Of a stretch of DNA of 64,000 nucleotides, positions 8,047 to 16,614 are shown piece after piece. The first letter of the stretch is position 1. Each line of letters opens with the position of its first letter. This DNA comes from JBGSPQ01 sp964346765. Lineage in GTDB: Bacteria > Patescibacteriota > Gracilibacteria > UBA1369. The stretch spans positions 1 to 64,000 of the forward strand of contig CAYFWB010000009.1 of assembly GCA_964346765.1 (NCBI GenBank). Direction: 5' to 3'. The position numbers and the translations under genes are program-made. A model generated the notes under the pieces. It worked only from the letters and a program-made list of their open reading frames with translations. It was not told the origin of the DNA and ran no database searches.

Positions 8047-9259
8047 ATGTATATAAAAAGTATTATTCCATTCACTTTAAGTCTGTTTTTGTTATCTATC
8101 TTTTTAACAGGATGCTCTGAACCCCAAAATGATATTTCAACGGCTGTTGATGATTCAACATCCAAAAAAATTCGGATAGCCGCGACCATCTTCCCGATTT
8201 ACGATATCGCAAGGAACGTGGGTGGTGATCTGATTGAAGTGAATTATATTACTCAGCCGGGTTCAAGCCCGCATACTTTCGAGGTTTCCCCATCCGACAT
8301 TAAAAACCTGCAAGGTACACAGGTTATTTTTACAGTTAATCCAAAACTGGACGGCTGGACGGATAAAATAATCAGTTCCGTTGAAGGCGCAGAAAAAACA
8401 GAGGTCAGTAAAGGGATTAAATTGATTGAATTTGAGGCGCNNNNNNNNNNNNNNNNNNNNNNNNNNNNNNNNNNNNNNNNNNNNNNNNNNNNNNNNNNNN
8501 NNNNNNNNNNNNNNNNNNNNNNNNNNNNNNNNNNNNNNNNATGATGAACATGATGAACATGATGAACATGATGAACATGATGAACATGATGAACATGATG
8601 AACACGATGAACATGATGAACACGATGAACATGAGGCGCATGATGAACATGATGAACACGATGAACATGATGAACATGATGAGCATGATGAACATGATGA
8701 ACATGATGAACACGATGAGCATGATGAACATGATGAACATGATCATTCCGGGGTTGATCCTCATTATTGGCTGAATACGAATAATGCCAAAATCATCGCC
8801 GCAAATATTGCGGATGAATTAATTAAAATCGATCCTGCCAATGAGTTGGAATATAAAGAAAATCTTGATCAGTATTTATCTGAACTTGATTCTCTTCATA
8901 ATGACCTGGCGGGTAAATTAAACGAACTTAATTCGCGAGACTTGATAGTTTTTCATGATTCCTGGAACTATTTTGCCAAAGAATTTGATTTGAACGTGGC
9001 GGGAGTTTTTCAGATTTCACCCGGCAAGGAACCAACTCCGAAATTCTTAAAAAATTTATATAAGACCGCTGAAGAGCTTAAAGTTAAAGCCATTTTTTCG
9101 GAACCCCAGCTTTCTTCCGCTGTGCTTGAGCCGTTTATTAATGATCTGGGCTTGAAGCTCTATGTTCTGGATCCGTTGGGAGGTCTTGGAGAAAGGGATT
9201 CTTATTTGGGGACGATGCGTTATAATGCAGACACCATTTATGATGCATTAAATGAATAG
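8047..9259 (+). CDS. znuA: Zinc ABC transporter substrate-binding lipoprotein, interrupted by assembly gap
   Basis: This cluster A-I binding protein captures Zn2+ outside the membrane for the ZnuBC importer. It has a lipoprotein signal (FLLSIFLTGC), then KIRIAATIFPIYDIARNVGGD. Likely metal ligands are the His in GSSPHTFEVSP, the His in VDPHYWL, the His in VFHDSW and the Asp in VLDPLGG. Between the first two lies the metal-rich loop. The 100-N gap falls inside this loop, and after it come 10 Asp-Glu-His triplets, one Glu-Ala-His and 11 more triplets. The reading frame differs on the two sides only because the gap length is arbitrary, so I join them as one gene. Its stop overlaps znuC by 8 bases. 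Confidence 0.9.
8441..8540. other. Assembly gap (100 N)
   Basis: A run of exactly 100 N, a conventional placeholder length. It lies where the 9-bp GATGAACAT repeat array begins, so short reads probably could not be resolved through the array. The true length is unknown. Confidence 0.99.
8543..8740. repeat. 9-bp (Asp-Glu-His) coding repeat array
   Basis: Twenty-two in-frame 9-bp units, mostly GATGAACAT with synonymous CAC and GAG variants and one GAGGCGCAT (Glu-Ala-His). The array encodes the histidine-rich loop of the zinc-binding lipoprotein. Synonymous variation suggests the peptide repeat is maintained by selection as well as by slippage. The left edge is hidden in the gap. Confidence 0.95.
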
Positions 9260-9965
9260 AAATGCGATAGAGGTGATAGACCTGAAAGTTTCCTTTAACG
9301 GACAGGCAATATTGAGCGGGCTTAATTTCAGGCTTAAAAAGGGAGAAATAGCGGCAATAATCGGTCCGAACGGTGCCGGCAAGACGACTCTGATAAAAGC
9401 AATTTTGGGGCTGGTTCACTATTCGGGCAAAATCCACGTGTTGGGTGAAAAAATTTCCAAAGTTACACAGCGCGTGGGTTATGTTCCGCAAAAATTTTCT
9501 TTTGATAAAACTTTCCCCTTAACTGTTTGTGAATTCTTAAAACTGACCGTTTCAAAAAAGGAGCCGGAAAAAATCGAGACAGTGCTGGATGAAGTGGATG
9601 TTAATAATTGTAAAGATAAAATGCTTGGAGAACTTTCGGGCGGCCAGTTGCAGAGAGTTTTAATTGCCCGTGCGCTATTAAATGATCCGGAAATTTTATT
9701 TCTGGATGAGGCTACCACGGGAGTTGATATTGAAGGCGCCCGTACTTTTTATGAAATTCTGGAGCATCTGAACAAAACTCATAATGTGACCATAGTGATA
9801 ATTTCTCATGAAGTGAATATGGTGCATACTTTTGCTACGAAAGTTTTATGTTTGAACAAAGATCTTTATTGCAAAGGGATTCCGAAGTCGGTGATTACGG
9901 ATAAAATGCTAAAAAAACTTTACGGTGAAAATTATGAACTTAGACAGCATAAACATAATCATTAA
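9252..9965 (+). CDS. znuC: Zinc ABC transporter ATPase
   Basis: A 237-residue ATPase that energises the zinc permease from the cytoplasmic side. Walker A is GPNGAGKTT (about residues 37-45), the signature is LSGGQLQRV (about 127-135), Walker B is EILFLDEAT and the H-loop is ISHEV. The C-terminus is His-rich (QHKHNH), which may bind metal. It overlaps the end of the binding-protein gene by 8 bases and lies 2 bases before the permease gene, so the three form one operon under zur. Confidence 0.93.
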   Translation: MNRNAIEVIDLKVSFNGQAILSGLNFRLKKGEIAAIIGPNGAGKTTLIKAILGLVHYSGKIHVLGEKISKVTQRVGYVPQKFSFDKTFPLTVCEFLKLTVSKKEPEKIETVLDEVDVNNCKDKMLGELSGGQLQRVLIARALLNDPEILFLDEATTGVDIEGARTFYEILEHLNKTHNVTIVIISHEVNMVHTFATKVLCLNKDLYCKGIPKSVITDKMLKKLYGENYELRQHKHNH

Positions 9966-9967
9966 TA

Positions 9968-10768
9968 ATGCTTGAAATATTGCAATTGCCGTTTATGCAA
10001 AGGGCGCTGGTCGCCGGCGTTTTACTGGCGTTTTTGCTGGCTTTGCTTGGAATTTTTGTAGTTTTAAGAAACATGGCGTTTTTTTCGGATGGTATCGCCC
10101 ACGCTTCTTTGGCGGGGGTGGCGGCCGGAATCGTGTTGTCGCTTAATCCTTTGTTGACAGCAATTGTAGTGAGTGCTCTGTTTGCCGCGATCATTTTTTT
10201 TCTTCAAAAGAAATACAAATTAAGCGGAGATACCGCCATAGGAATTTTGTTTACTTCGGGAATGGCGCTGGGGGTTCTTTTGATCAGTACACAACCGGGG
10301 TATCAACCTGAACTGATGAGTTTTTTGTTTGGTAATATTCTGGCTATTACTAACACGGAGTTGATAATAATAGGTGTATTTACGGTTTTGATAGCGCTGC
10401 TTGTTTTTGTTTACTTAAAGACTTTGATTCTTGTTTCTCTGGATGAGGAAACGGCTAAAATCTCCGGGACAAAAGTGGATGTTTTTCAATTACTTTCAAA
10501 TGTTATTTTGGCGGTCGCGGTGGTTTTGGGAATCAAAGTTTTTGGGATCATACTGGTGAGCGCGCTTTTAATTATTCCGGTGGCAACCGCAAAACTGTTT
10601 TCGTCATCTTTTAAAAAGCTGGTGATAATAAGTGTTGTTCTTTCGGAAATAATTGTGATAAGCGGTATTTTTGCATCATATTATTATGATCTGCCTACGG
10701 GGCCGACAATAGTTTTGACGGGAACAGTTTTGTTCGTGATTGCGGCTGTTTATAATCTTTTAAATTGA
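9968..10768 (+). CDS. znuB: Zinc ABC transporter permease
   Basis: This 266-residue cluster-9 (ZnuB/MntB/TroC) permease moves the metal ion across the membrane as a dimer. Seven to eight hydrophobic segments span the length. Family signatures are LLGIFVVLRNMAFFSDGIAHASLAG near the N-terminus (positions about 20-45) and GIKVFGIILVSALLIIPVATA towards the C-terminus. The zur gene and operator, His-rich binding protein and His-rich ATPase tail favour zinc over manganese. It is the last gene of the zur-znu operon. Confidence 0.92.
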   Translation: MLEILQLPFMQRALVAGVLLAFLLALLGIFVVLRNMAFFSDGIAHASLAGVAAGIVLSLNPLLTAIVVSALFAAIIFFLQKKYKLSGDTAIGILFTSGMALGVLLISTQPGYQPELMSFLFGNILAITNTELIIIGVFTVLIALLVFVYLKTLILVSLDEETAKISGTKVDVFQLLSNVILAVAVVLGIKVFGIILVSALLIIPVATAKLFSSSFKKLVIISVVLSEIIVISGIFASYYYDLPTGPTIVLTGTVLFVIAAVYNLLN

Positions 10769-10787
10769 TTTTAAACGCTTTAAAAAA

Positions 10788-11176
10788 ATGAGAACTACTT
10801 TACGGTTACGATGAATTCCGCTCTCTGCAACAGGAAATCATTAATAACATGCTGGCGCGCAAAGACTCACTGGTGATTATGCCTACGGGCGGTAGAAAAT
10901 CGCTTTGCTATCAATTGCCGGCTTTGCGGTTATCGGGGGTTACTTTGGTGAGCTCGCCACTGATTTTGCTGATGAAAGATCAGGTGGAAGGGCTGGCTGC
11001 TAGCGGTGTTTCTTCGGCTTTTATTAACAGTTCTTTGACTTTTTAGGAGATCGCCCGCGTTCAGCACAAGGCGCAAAACGGACGGATCAAGCTTCTTTAG
11101 CACCTACGCGCTCAAGCACGGTAAAGACGAAATCGGTGTACCGGTGAAGGTGGCCACTTGATAGGGAAAAAGGTAG
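10788..11176 (+). pseudogene. recQ pseudogene: 5' and 3' ends joined by an internal deletion
   Basis: From the ATG at 10788 the sequence follows the intact recQ at 20100-21668 with scattered substitutions through RIKLL. At 11099 it jumps directly to the recQ 3' end (STYALKHDKDEIGVPVKVA), skipping about 1.2 kb. A short deletion near 10803 breaks the first frame, a TAG interrupts the copy at 11044 (Gln codon in recQ) and the Walker lysine loop reads TGGRKS instead of TGGGKS. About 85-90 percent of the bases match by eye. It is clearly non-functional. Confidence 0.9.
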
Positions 11177-11289
11177 GCGGAAGTACTTTAATTTGTTTGC
11201 AGATACAAGCTTGATAACGCGCCTATATTGGAATCAAATTCCGGAAAATGCCTGATGGTGTTGCAGGGATGATTTGTGCGGGAGATTCC

Positions 11290-11319
11290 TTGTTGTAATC
11301 TGTTCCCTTCTGCTATATT
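11290..11319 (+). promoter_or_regulatory. Candidate promoter for the 2-oxoacid oxidoreductase operon
   Basis: TTGTTG (11290-11295), 18 bases, TATATT (11314-11319). Transcription would start about 17 bases before ATG 11343, which argues against the longer upstream frame from 11274. Confidence 0.5.
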
Positions 11320-11342
11320 ATTTTTTTGATAAACACAAAGGC

Positions 11343-13193
11343 ATGCGGACAAACGATCTTACATGGATGATTGGAGGAGAAGCCGGGTTTGGGATTCAAA
11401 GCGCCGGACATATTTTTGCTCTATGCGGAACTAGGGTCGGTCTTTATGTTTTTGGGAACGCGGAATATCCTTCTTTAATAAGGGGGGGACATAATTCGGA
11501 CGTTATCAGAATAAGTAAAAAAGAGGTTTACGCGCATAAGGAAAGGCTGGATTTGTTGTTGGCAATGAATAGAGAAACTCTTGAACTTCATCTGGGTGAA
11601 ATTGTTGAGGGCGGAGGTTTTATTTATGACAAGGATGAGATCAAAAGTGAAGTTAAAGTTCCGGTCGGAGTGAAGGCTTTTAATGTTCCTTTAAAGAATT
11701 TGGCGGCCGAGGTGGGAAAGGGAGATATTACCCGCAATACGGTTGGGATAGGGGCTTCGCTTGGGCTTTTGGATTATGATTTAGCTTATCTGAACAGTAT
11801 TTTGGAGGAAATGTTCGGCAAGAAGGGTGAGGAGATTGTCGCCAATAATATAGCGGCGGCAAAGGCGGGATATGATTACGTTAAGAGTAATTACGGTGAT
11901 GATTTCGGTTATAGGCTTGAACCTCTCAAAGAGCCCGCGAAGAGAATGTTGATTACGGCTAATGACGCGATTTGCATGGGGGCGCTAAAGGCCGGATGTA
12001 AGTTTGTGGCGGAATATCCGATGACTCCCAGTTCGTCCATTTTGCATTTTATGGCGGCGCACGCGAAGGATTATGGTGTTATTGTAAAACATACGGAAGA
12101 TGAGCTGGCGGCGATGAATATGGTTGTTGGAGCGGGTTTTGCCGGTTTACGCGCGATGACGGGTACCAGTGGAGGCGGATTTTCTTTAATGGTTGAGGCT
12201 CTGGGTATGGCGGGGATGATAGAGGTGCCTTTGGTTTGCGTAAATGTTCAGAGGCCGGGCCCTTCAACGGGTTTGCCCACAAGGACTGAACAGGGGGATT
12301 TGCGCTTTGTATTGAACGCTTCACAAGGGGAATTCCCGCGCGTGGTGATCGCGCCCGGTAGTTTTGAAGAGAGTTTCCATTTAACTTATGACGCTTTTAA
12401 TCTGGCTGAAAAATACCAGCTTCCCGTGATAATTTTGTCCGACAAATATATGGCGGAAAGCGTGAAATCGGTTGATCCGTTTGATATGAAAAAGCTTAAA
12501 ATTGAGCGCGGAAAACTTTTAAGCCAAAAAGAGCTTACTGATTTACGCAAGTCCAGCGCGGATGTTTTGAAAAAACTTAATGATGATTCTGCCGTTAACA
12601 GAGGGGCTGGCGGGCGGAGCGCGGAGGGTAATTATTTGTCGGCGGATGATAATTTTTTAAGATATAAGTTTGAGGATGACAGTGTTTCTTTTAGGACGAT
12701 TCCGGGTATGAAAGGCGGTATTTATCGCGCTTCCACCGATGAGCATGATGAATCCGGCGATCTGACGGAGACGGAGGAAAATCGCAATATGATGATGGAA
12801 AAAAGGGCGAAAAAACTTGAAGGTGCGCTTGAAGTTTTGCCCGCGCCAGTCTTGTATGGACACGATCGGTCGGATATAACTTTTGTAACATGGGGATCGC
12901 CTACCGGTGCACTGATCGAGGTGATTGATTTACTGGAAGAAAAAGGATTGAAAGCGAATATGCTCCAGATTGTTTACATGTTGCCGTTTCATTCCAAAGA
13001 GGTGGGTGAGATCTTGAGGGCGAGCAACAGAGTCGTTGGTGTGGAAATGAACGGAGAAGGACAACTGTGCTCATTAATTGCGGAAAAAACAGGATTTTTT
13101 ATCAACGAAAAAATATTAAAATACAGCGGTCGGCAATTCACCGCGCACGAACTTTTTGACAGGACTATGGAACTCATCAATAAAACAACATGA
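11343..13193 (+). CDS. 2-oxoacid:ferredoxin oxidoreductase, fused gamma-alpha subunit
   Basis: This 616-residue subunit works with the beta subunit to decarboxylate a 2-oxoacid to its acyl-CoA and reduce ferredoxin. The N-terminal gamma domain (about 1-185) begins DLTWMIGGEAGFGIQSAG. The alpha domain follows (NDAICMGALKAGCKFVAEYP, MTGTSGGGFSLMVEAL, QRPGPSTGLPTRTEQGDL), then a C-terminal transketolase-like domain (FVTWGSPTGALIEVIDLL). Its order matches KorA-type enzymes more than four-subunit pyruvate enzymes, but the substrate cannot be fixed from sequence alone. The upstream-frame start at 11274 is less likely because it precedes the candidate promoter. It overlaps the beta gene by 4 bases (ATGA). 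Confidence 0.9.
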   Translation: MRTNDLTWMIGGEAGFGIQSAGHIFALCGTRVGLYVFGNAEYPSLIRGGHNSDVIRISKKEVYAHKERLDLLLAMNRETLELHLGEIVEGGGFIYDKDEIKSEVKVPVGVKAFNVPLKNLAAEVGKGDITRNTVGIGASLGLLDYDLAYLNSILEEMFGKKGEEIVANNIAAAKAGYDYVKSNYGDDFGYRLEPLKEPAKRMLITANDAICMGALKAGCKFVAEYPMTPSSSILHFMAAHAKDYGVIVKHTEDELAAMNMVVGAGFAGLRAMTGTSGGGFSLMVEALGMAGMIEVPLVCVNVQRPGPSTGLPTRTEQGDLRFVLNASQGEFPRVVIAPGSFEESFHLTYDAFNLAEKYQLPVIILSDKYMAESVKSVDPFDMKKLKIERGKLLSQKELTDLRKSSADVLKKLNDDSAVNRGAGGRSAEGNYLSADDNFLRYKFEDDSVSFRTIPGMKGGIYRASTDEHDESGDLTETEENRNMMMEKRAKKLEGALEVLPAPVLYGHDRSDITFVTWGSPTGALIEVIDLLEEKGLKANMLQIVYMLPFHSKEVGEILRASNRVVGVEMNGEGQLCSLIAEKTGFFINEKILKYSGRQFTAHELFDRTMELINKTT

Positions 13194-14050
13194 CACTAAC
13201 TGTAAAAGATTTTGATACTTGCGCAAAACCGGACTGGTGTCCGGGATGCGGCAATTTTGGCATCCAGGCAGCGCTTAAACAGGCTCTGGTCAACCTGGGG
13301 ATTGAACCGGCCAATACTGTTTTGGTAAGCGGCATAGGGTGCGGGTCAAAAATTGCTCATTGGGTCGACGTTTACGGTCTGCATACTTTGCACGGCAGGG
13401 CACTGCCTCCGGCGACTGCCGTAAAGTTTTCAAATCCTAATCTGACCGTTGTCGCCACTGGCGGGGACGGAGACGGTTACGGTATCGGCATGGGACATTT
13501 TGTTCACGCGACGCGCAGAAATGTGGACATGGCTTATCTTGTTCAAAATAACATGGTTTACGGGTTAACAAAGGGCCAAGCCACCCCAACGAGCGCCCAA
13601 GGTTATAAATCACCGTCAACGCCTTTCGGGGTGATTGAGGAATCTTTAAATCCAATCGCTTTGGCGTTGGTAACCGGCGCCACTTACGTGGCGCGGGGGT
13701 CCGCCGGCGACGTTACTCATCTGACAAAACTGATAGAAGGAGCAATTCAGCACAAAGGATTCGCTTTGGTGGATATTTTCCAACCGTGCGTAACTTTTAA
13801 CAAGATCAACACTTATGCGTTTTTTAATCAAAATACCTATAAACTGGAAAATGAAAAAAATTATGACACGGGGAATTTGAAAATGGCTATCGATAAAGCT
13901 TTACAGACAGACAAACTGCCCATCGGTCTTTTTTATAAAACCGAGCGTCCAACCTATGAAGAGCAGGACCCTGGCAGAACGGGCCATAATCCGGTTGAGG
14001 CGGATATTACAAACATAGACATTGAACCGTTGATGGAGAAGTTTTTATAG
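13190..14050 (+). CDS. 2-oxoacid:ferredoxin oxidoreductase, beta subunit
   Basis: The 286-residue thiamine-diphosphate subunit. It has KPDWCPGCGNFGIQAAL near the N-terminus (cluster cysteines), SGIGCGSK, the TPP/Mg motif GGDGDGYGIGMGHF and NNMVYGLTKGQATPTS, a hallmark of this family. The C-terminal part carries the partner-contact region. The ATGA overlap with the alpha gene implies coupled translation in equal amounts. A 2[4Fe-4S] ferredoxin (26597-26956) and malic enzyme (61930-63081) elsewhere in the window are plausible electron-carrier and pyruvate sources. Confidence 0.92.
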   Translation: MTLTVKDFDTCAKPDWCPGCGNFGIQAALKQALVNLGIEPANTVLVSGIGCGSKIAHWVDVYGLHTLHGRALPPATAVKFSNPNLTVVATGGDGDGYGIGMGHFVHATRRNVDMAYLVQNNMVYGLTKGQATPTSAQGYKSPSTPFGVIEESLNPIALALVTGATYVARGSAGDVTHLTKLIEGAIQHKGFALVDIFQPCVTFNKINTYAFFNQNTYKLENEKNYDTGNLKMAIDKALQTDKLPIGLFYKTERPTYEEQDPGRTGHNPVEADITNIDIEPLMEKFL

Positions 14051-14122
14051 AGCGGGCAAGAACATTTTCTGCCACAAACCACTCGTGATTATCAGTTATT
14101 CGTTTGAGTATCCCCGAGATAT

Positions 14123-14340
14123 TTAGTCGGCGATTTTTTGGGATATTTCCAACCGTACCTTTTCCATCAAATTGGCGGGGACTGGGAATTGTAAATAGTG
14201 TAGTTTTTCAGGCTTAATGGATCCTGTTATGACATCGCTTCTGACTTGTGTTTTTGATAAATTGAGCCTACCCGACTGAAGCCAGCACCTTGTTTAGCGC
14301 CTTCATAATTTAATGATTTGAGGAACTGCAAAATTTTGAA
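14123..14340 (-). pseudogene. Frameshifted coding remnant, perhaps a restriction specificity subunit tail
   Basis: On the minus strand one frame reads ILQFLKSLNYEGAKQGAGFS and a second frame continues with WLQSGRLNLSKTQVRSDVI, TGSIKPEKLHYLQFPVPANL and MEKVRLEISQKIAD, then TAA at 14123. The wording resembles the end of type I HsdS target-recognition domains, but this is a weak pattern match. A frameshift separates the parts and no start is present. The remaining bases of the 14051-14512 gap hold only a run of C near 14360 and nothing I can name. Confidence 0.35.
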
Positions 14341-14512
14341 AAAAAAGTATGTTTCATCCCCACCCCCCCTTTAAGCAAGTCCCCACCTCTATAAAAATAC
14401 CTTACTTCATGAAACAAAATCTTTGAATTAAGTATATAAAGTAAAAATGAGCGCTGAAAGTATATATTATTTGCTTCCTTTAAGCATTATTTTAGCTTGC
14501 CCGACCCTACAA

Positions 14513-15031
14513 TTATTTTAGTATTTTTGATCTTTCCTGATTATACTTAACCGCGTTTTTACTTTTTATAAATTCGGCGGTAATCCAAGCTACTGCCCAA
14601 ATCCCCATGGGAACAAGCGTAAAAATCCACTTACCCCCTAACATGTAAATGTGGATTCCGGCGGTGATGAAAAAGGCGTAAGCCAGCATCTGCACTCTTT
14701 TCCAGTTTCTTTTTAAGAGTTTCATGGCCACGGTGTTGGAAGTGATCACCAGCGGAATCATTATTACCAGGGCCAAAATCCCCCAGCCCATGGCCCTTCC
14801 CAAATCCCAGTATTTTGGATCCAGGAAAAACAGTAAAGGCCGATTGAAAGTGATAGTGTAAACACCAACGTGCAGTACAACCGCCAGTCCGGTTATCCAA
14901 CCCAAATATTTTCTTTTGCCAACTACAGGCGCCAGAAATTTTAGCTTAAAAATATTCATCAACGGTCGCGAAAGCATGATTACGCACATAGTAATCCAGG
15001 CCGCCCAGGCAAAATAAAGGTTAAGATTCAT
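14513..15031 (-). CDS. Ferric reductase-like heme membrane protein (MsrQ/YedZ-like)
   Basis: A 172-residue protein with about five membrane segments. KRKYLGWITGLAVVLHVGVY and NWKRVQMLAYAFFITAGIHI carry the histidines expected to bind heme b, in the arrangement of the ferric reductase-like transmembrane domain. In MsrQ this domain passes quinone electrons to the periplasmic MsrP methionine sulfoxide reductase. No msrP is in the window, so the partner is unknown. It is convergent with the 2-oxoacid oxidoreductase operon. Confidence 0.7.
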   Translation of the reverse strand: MNLNLYFAWAAWITMCVIMLSRPLMNIFKLKFLAPVVGKRKYLGWITGLAVVLHVGVYTITFNRPLLFFLDPKYWDLGRAMGWGILALVIMIPLVITSNTVAMKLLKRNWKRVQMLAYAFFITAGIHIYMLGGKWIFTLVPMGIWAVAWITAEFIKSKNAVKYNQERSKILK

Positions 15032-15120
15032 GGCGAAAAATTATTTAACGCCTTCATTCTATAAAACCTAGAATTAATCCTCCAGTAATTTTAGTATCTT
15101 ATCCAGTTTATTGTTGAGTG

Positions 15121-15477
15121 TCACAAATTGGTCGGACGTGATGGAGGCAGATGTTTCTCTGCGGGGTTCTTTGCGTGTGTCCCTGCGGACGGTTTCCGCA
15201 TCGGGCGTCCGCCTCTTGGCGAGCCGGTTCCTCCTTCGCCGTTTACTTTGTCAAAACAGTTCCTGCACAGTACGGGCTTGTTGCCGGATGGCATGAAAGG
15301 TACTTCGCATTCTTTGTTACATTCGTCACAGATGGCATCATGCATTTGTAGTCTTCCGCCTCCTCCGCCGCCTCCCATTCTCTTTTTAAACGGAGATCTG
15401 CCCGAGGCCGGTCTGCCTGCGTTTCTGTTTGCTCCGTATTTTTTACCACCCGCTCCGCCACGCTTAAATGCAGACAT
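15121..15477 (-). CDS. Small CxxC zinc-ribbon protein with basic Gly/Arg-rich tails
   Basis: A 118-residue protein of the short zinc-binding type often seen in Patescibacteria. The core is DAICDECNKECEVPFMPSG followed by KPVLCRNCF, giving Cys-x2-Cys ... Cys-x2-Cys for one zinc. The N-terminal tail is basic and glycine-rich (KRGGAGGKKYGANR, then a run of seven Gly), and the C-terminal tail is rich in Pro, Arg and Lys. Such tails suggest nucleic acid or ribosome binding, but that is inference. The opposite-strand frame over the same bases is a shadow. Confidence 0.75.
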   Translation of the reverse strand: MSAFKRGGAGGKKYGANRNAGRPASGRSPFKKRMGGGGGGGRLQMHDAICDECNKECEVPFMPSGNKPVLCRNCFDKVNGEGGTGSPRGGRPMRKPSAGTHAKNPAEKHLPPSRPTNL

Positions 15478-15583
15478 ATGTTTTTTTATTGATAAGATTA
15501 GCCGATTCTATTGCATAAATCGGTAAAATACAATGTAATCTTCTAAACCGGTGGCGCCAGCAAGTGCCGAGAAGCTGTCATCT

Positions 15584-16324
15584 TTACAACTCACTATAAC
15601 TTAGCGCATGAGTTTCTTTAAATCCGCATTTTTTATAGAAGGCCAATGCCTTCTGATTTTGTACCGCCAGACTTGTATAGAGTGTTTTACATTTTTGATG
15701 GGACATATAATGGAAGGCTGAATTCATAAGTTTTTTGCCAATTCCAAACCCCCTGTATTTTTTCCCCACAAACAGTTCGCAAATATATAATTTCTCCTCA
15801 TCCTTTTCAATGACTATAAAACCCATTATTCTTTCCTTTTCCATTACACAATATGATATTGCATTTCCATTCGCCATCATTGACTTGATTTCAAAAAGGT
15901 AATTCCCGACATCAAAATCTTTGATATTGCAAAAAAATTGCGGGTTTAAATTAAAATGTAACCTTTGCTGAAGAATTAAGTCCTTCTTAACCGTAAAAAT
16001 ATCATTAATTTCCACTATGTCAGCTTCCGGTAATGGTTGATTTCCCGTAACTTTTTTTTCTACAAAATATAACCCCTCGGAAAATCCGTATTGTTCTATT
16101 AACTGTTTGAATCCGGTCCATTTATAAGGATATTTTAACTGAATTTGCGGAAGTTGATTTCTTTTTGCTAAGTTTGCCATTCTATCAAGTTGCGTTCCCA
16201 GCTTATTCAAAGCATGCTTTTCCCGTTTAAATCCTGAATAATCTGCAAACAAATAGTCCCTATGTTTCAAATCGGTAATTTGGCCAAACCTTTTTTCCAG
16301 TATTGGGATCATTTGATGATGCAA
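15584..16324 (-). CDS. GNAT-family N-acetyltransferase with N-terminal extension
   Basis: Residues about 130-246 form a GCN5-related acetyltransferase domain: IMGFIVIEKDEEKLYICELF is beta4-5, VGKKYRGFGIGKKLMN is the acetyl-CoA pyrophosphate loop (R/Q-x-x-G-x-G/A), and AVQNQKALAFYKKCGF is the usual final motif. The first 120 residues are Lys-rich and not recognised. The acceptor substrate is unknown. It diverges from the DEAD-box helicase gene across a 290-base gap. Confidence 0.8.
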   Translation of the reverse strand: MHHQMIPILEKRFGQITDLKHRDYLFADYSGFKREKHALNKLGTQLDRMANLAKRNQLPQIQLKYPYKWTGFKQLIEQYGFSEGLYFVEKKVTGNQPLPEADIVEINDIFTVKKDLILQQRLHFNLNPQFFCNIKDFDVGNYLFEIKSMMANGNAISYCVMEKERIMGFIVIEKDEEKLYICELFVGKKYRGFGIGKKLMNSAFHYMSHQKCKTLYTSLAVQNQKALAFYKKCGFKETHALSYSEL

Positions 16325-16614
16325 AGCGTATATTATTTGCAGGATATTCTTTTAATCGCTGAAATAATATGTTATTTTTCGGTCTTTTGCATCTGCGACT
16401 CGCAGTTTCAAAGGATGGTTTAGACTCAACTTTTTTCTTTCATTCCCTTGACAGATTACCTGTTTTAGTCCAAACTGGGCCGGCATTTATATTTCAGTAA
16501 AACGATAACGGATTTTAGAGTAGGCTCCATATTAAAAAAGTTGCTGGCTCTATCCTTTCCACCGCAAAAGGAAAGCGCATCCAGATTACAGTTTTTCATT
16601 AAAACAACTTTTTT
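16325..16614. other. Intergenic leader upstream of the DEAD-box helicase
   Basis: This 290-base divergent gap has a TTGACA at 16448-16453 without a convincing -10 at normal spacing. It also holds a small hairpin (CTTTCC/GGAAAG around 16553-16575). A long structured leader is common for RNA helicase genes, but nothing here proves one. Confidence 0.3.

Noticed and set aside
8441..8540. Frameshift in the zinc-binding lipoprotein gene
   Set aside because: The change of frame happens across a 100-N placeholder of arbitrary length, so it is not evidence of a real frameshift.
8541..8774. Met/Asn repeat frame and the minus-strand Met/Phe/Ile frame across the 9-bp array
   Set aside because: They are other frames of the Asp-Glu-His coding repeat of the zinc-binding lipoprotein.
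11274..11342. Upstream extension of the 2-oxoacid oxidoreductase alpha gene
   Set aside because: The candidate promoter (11290-11319) lies inside it and the family fold begins just after ATG 11343.
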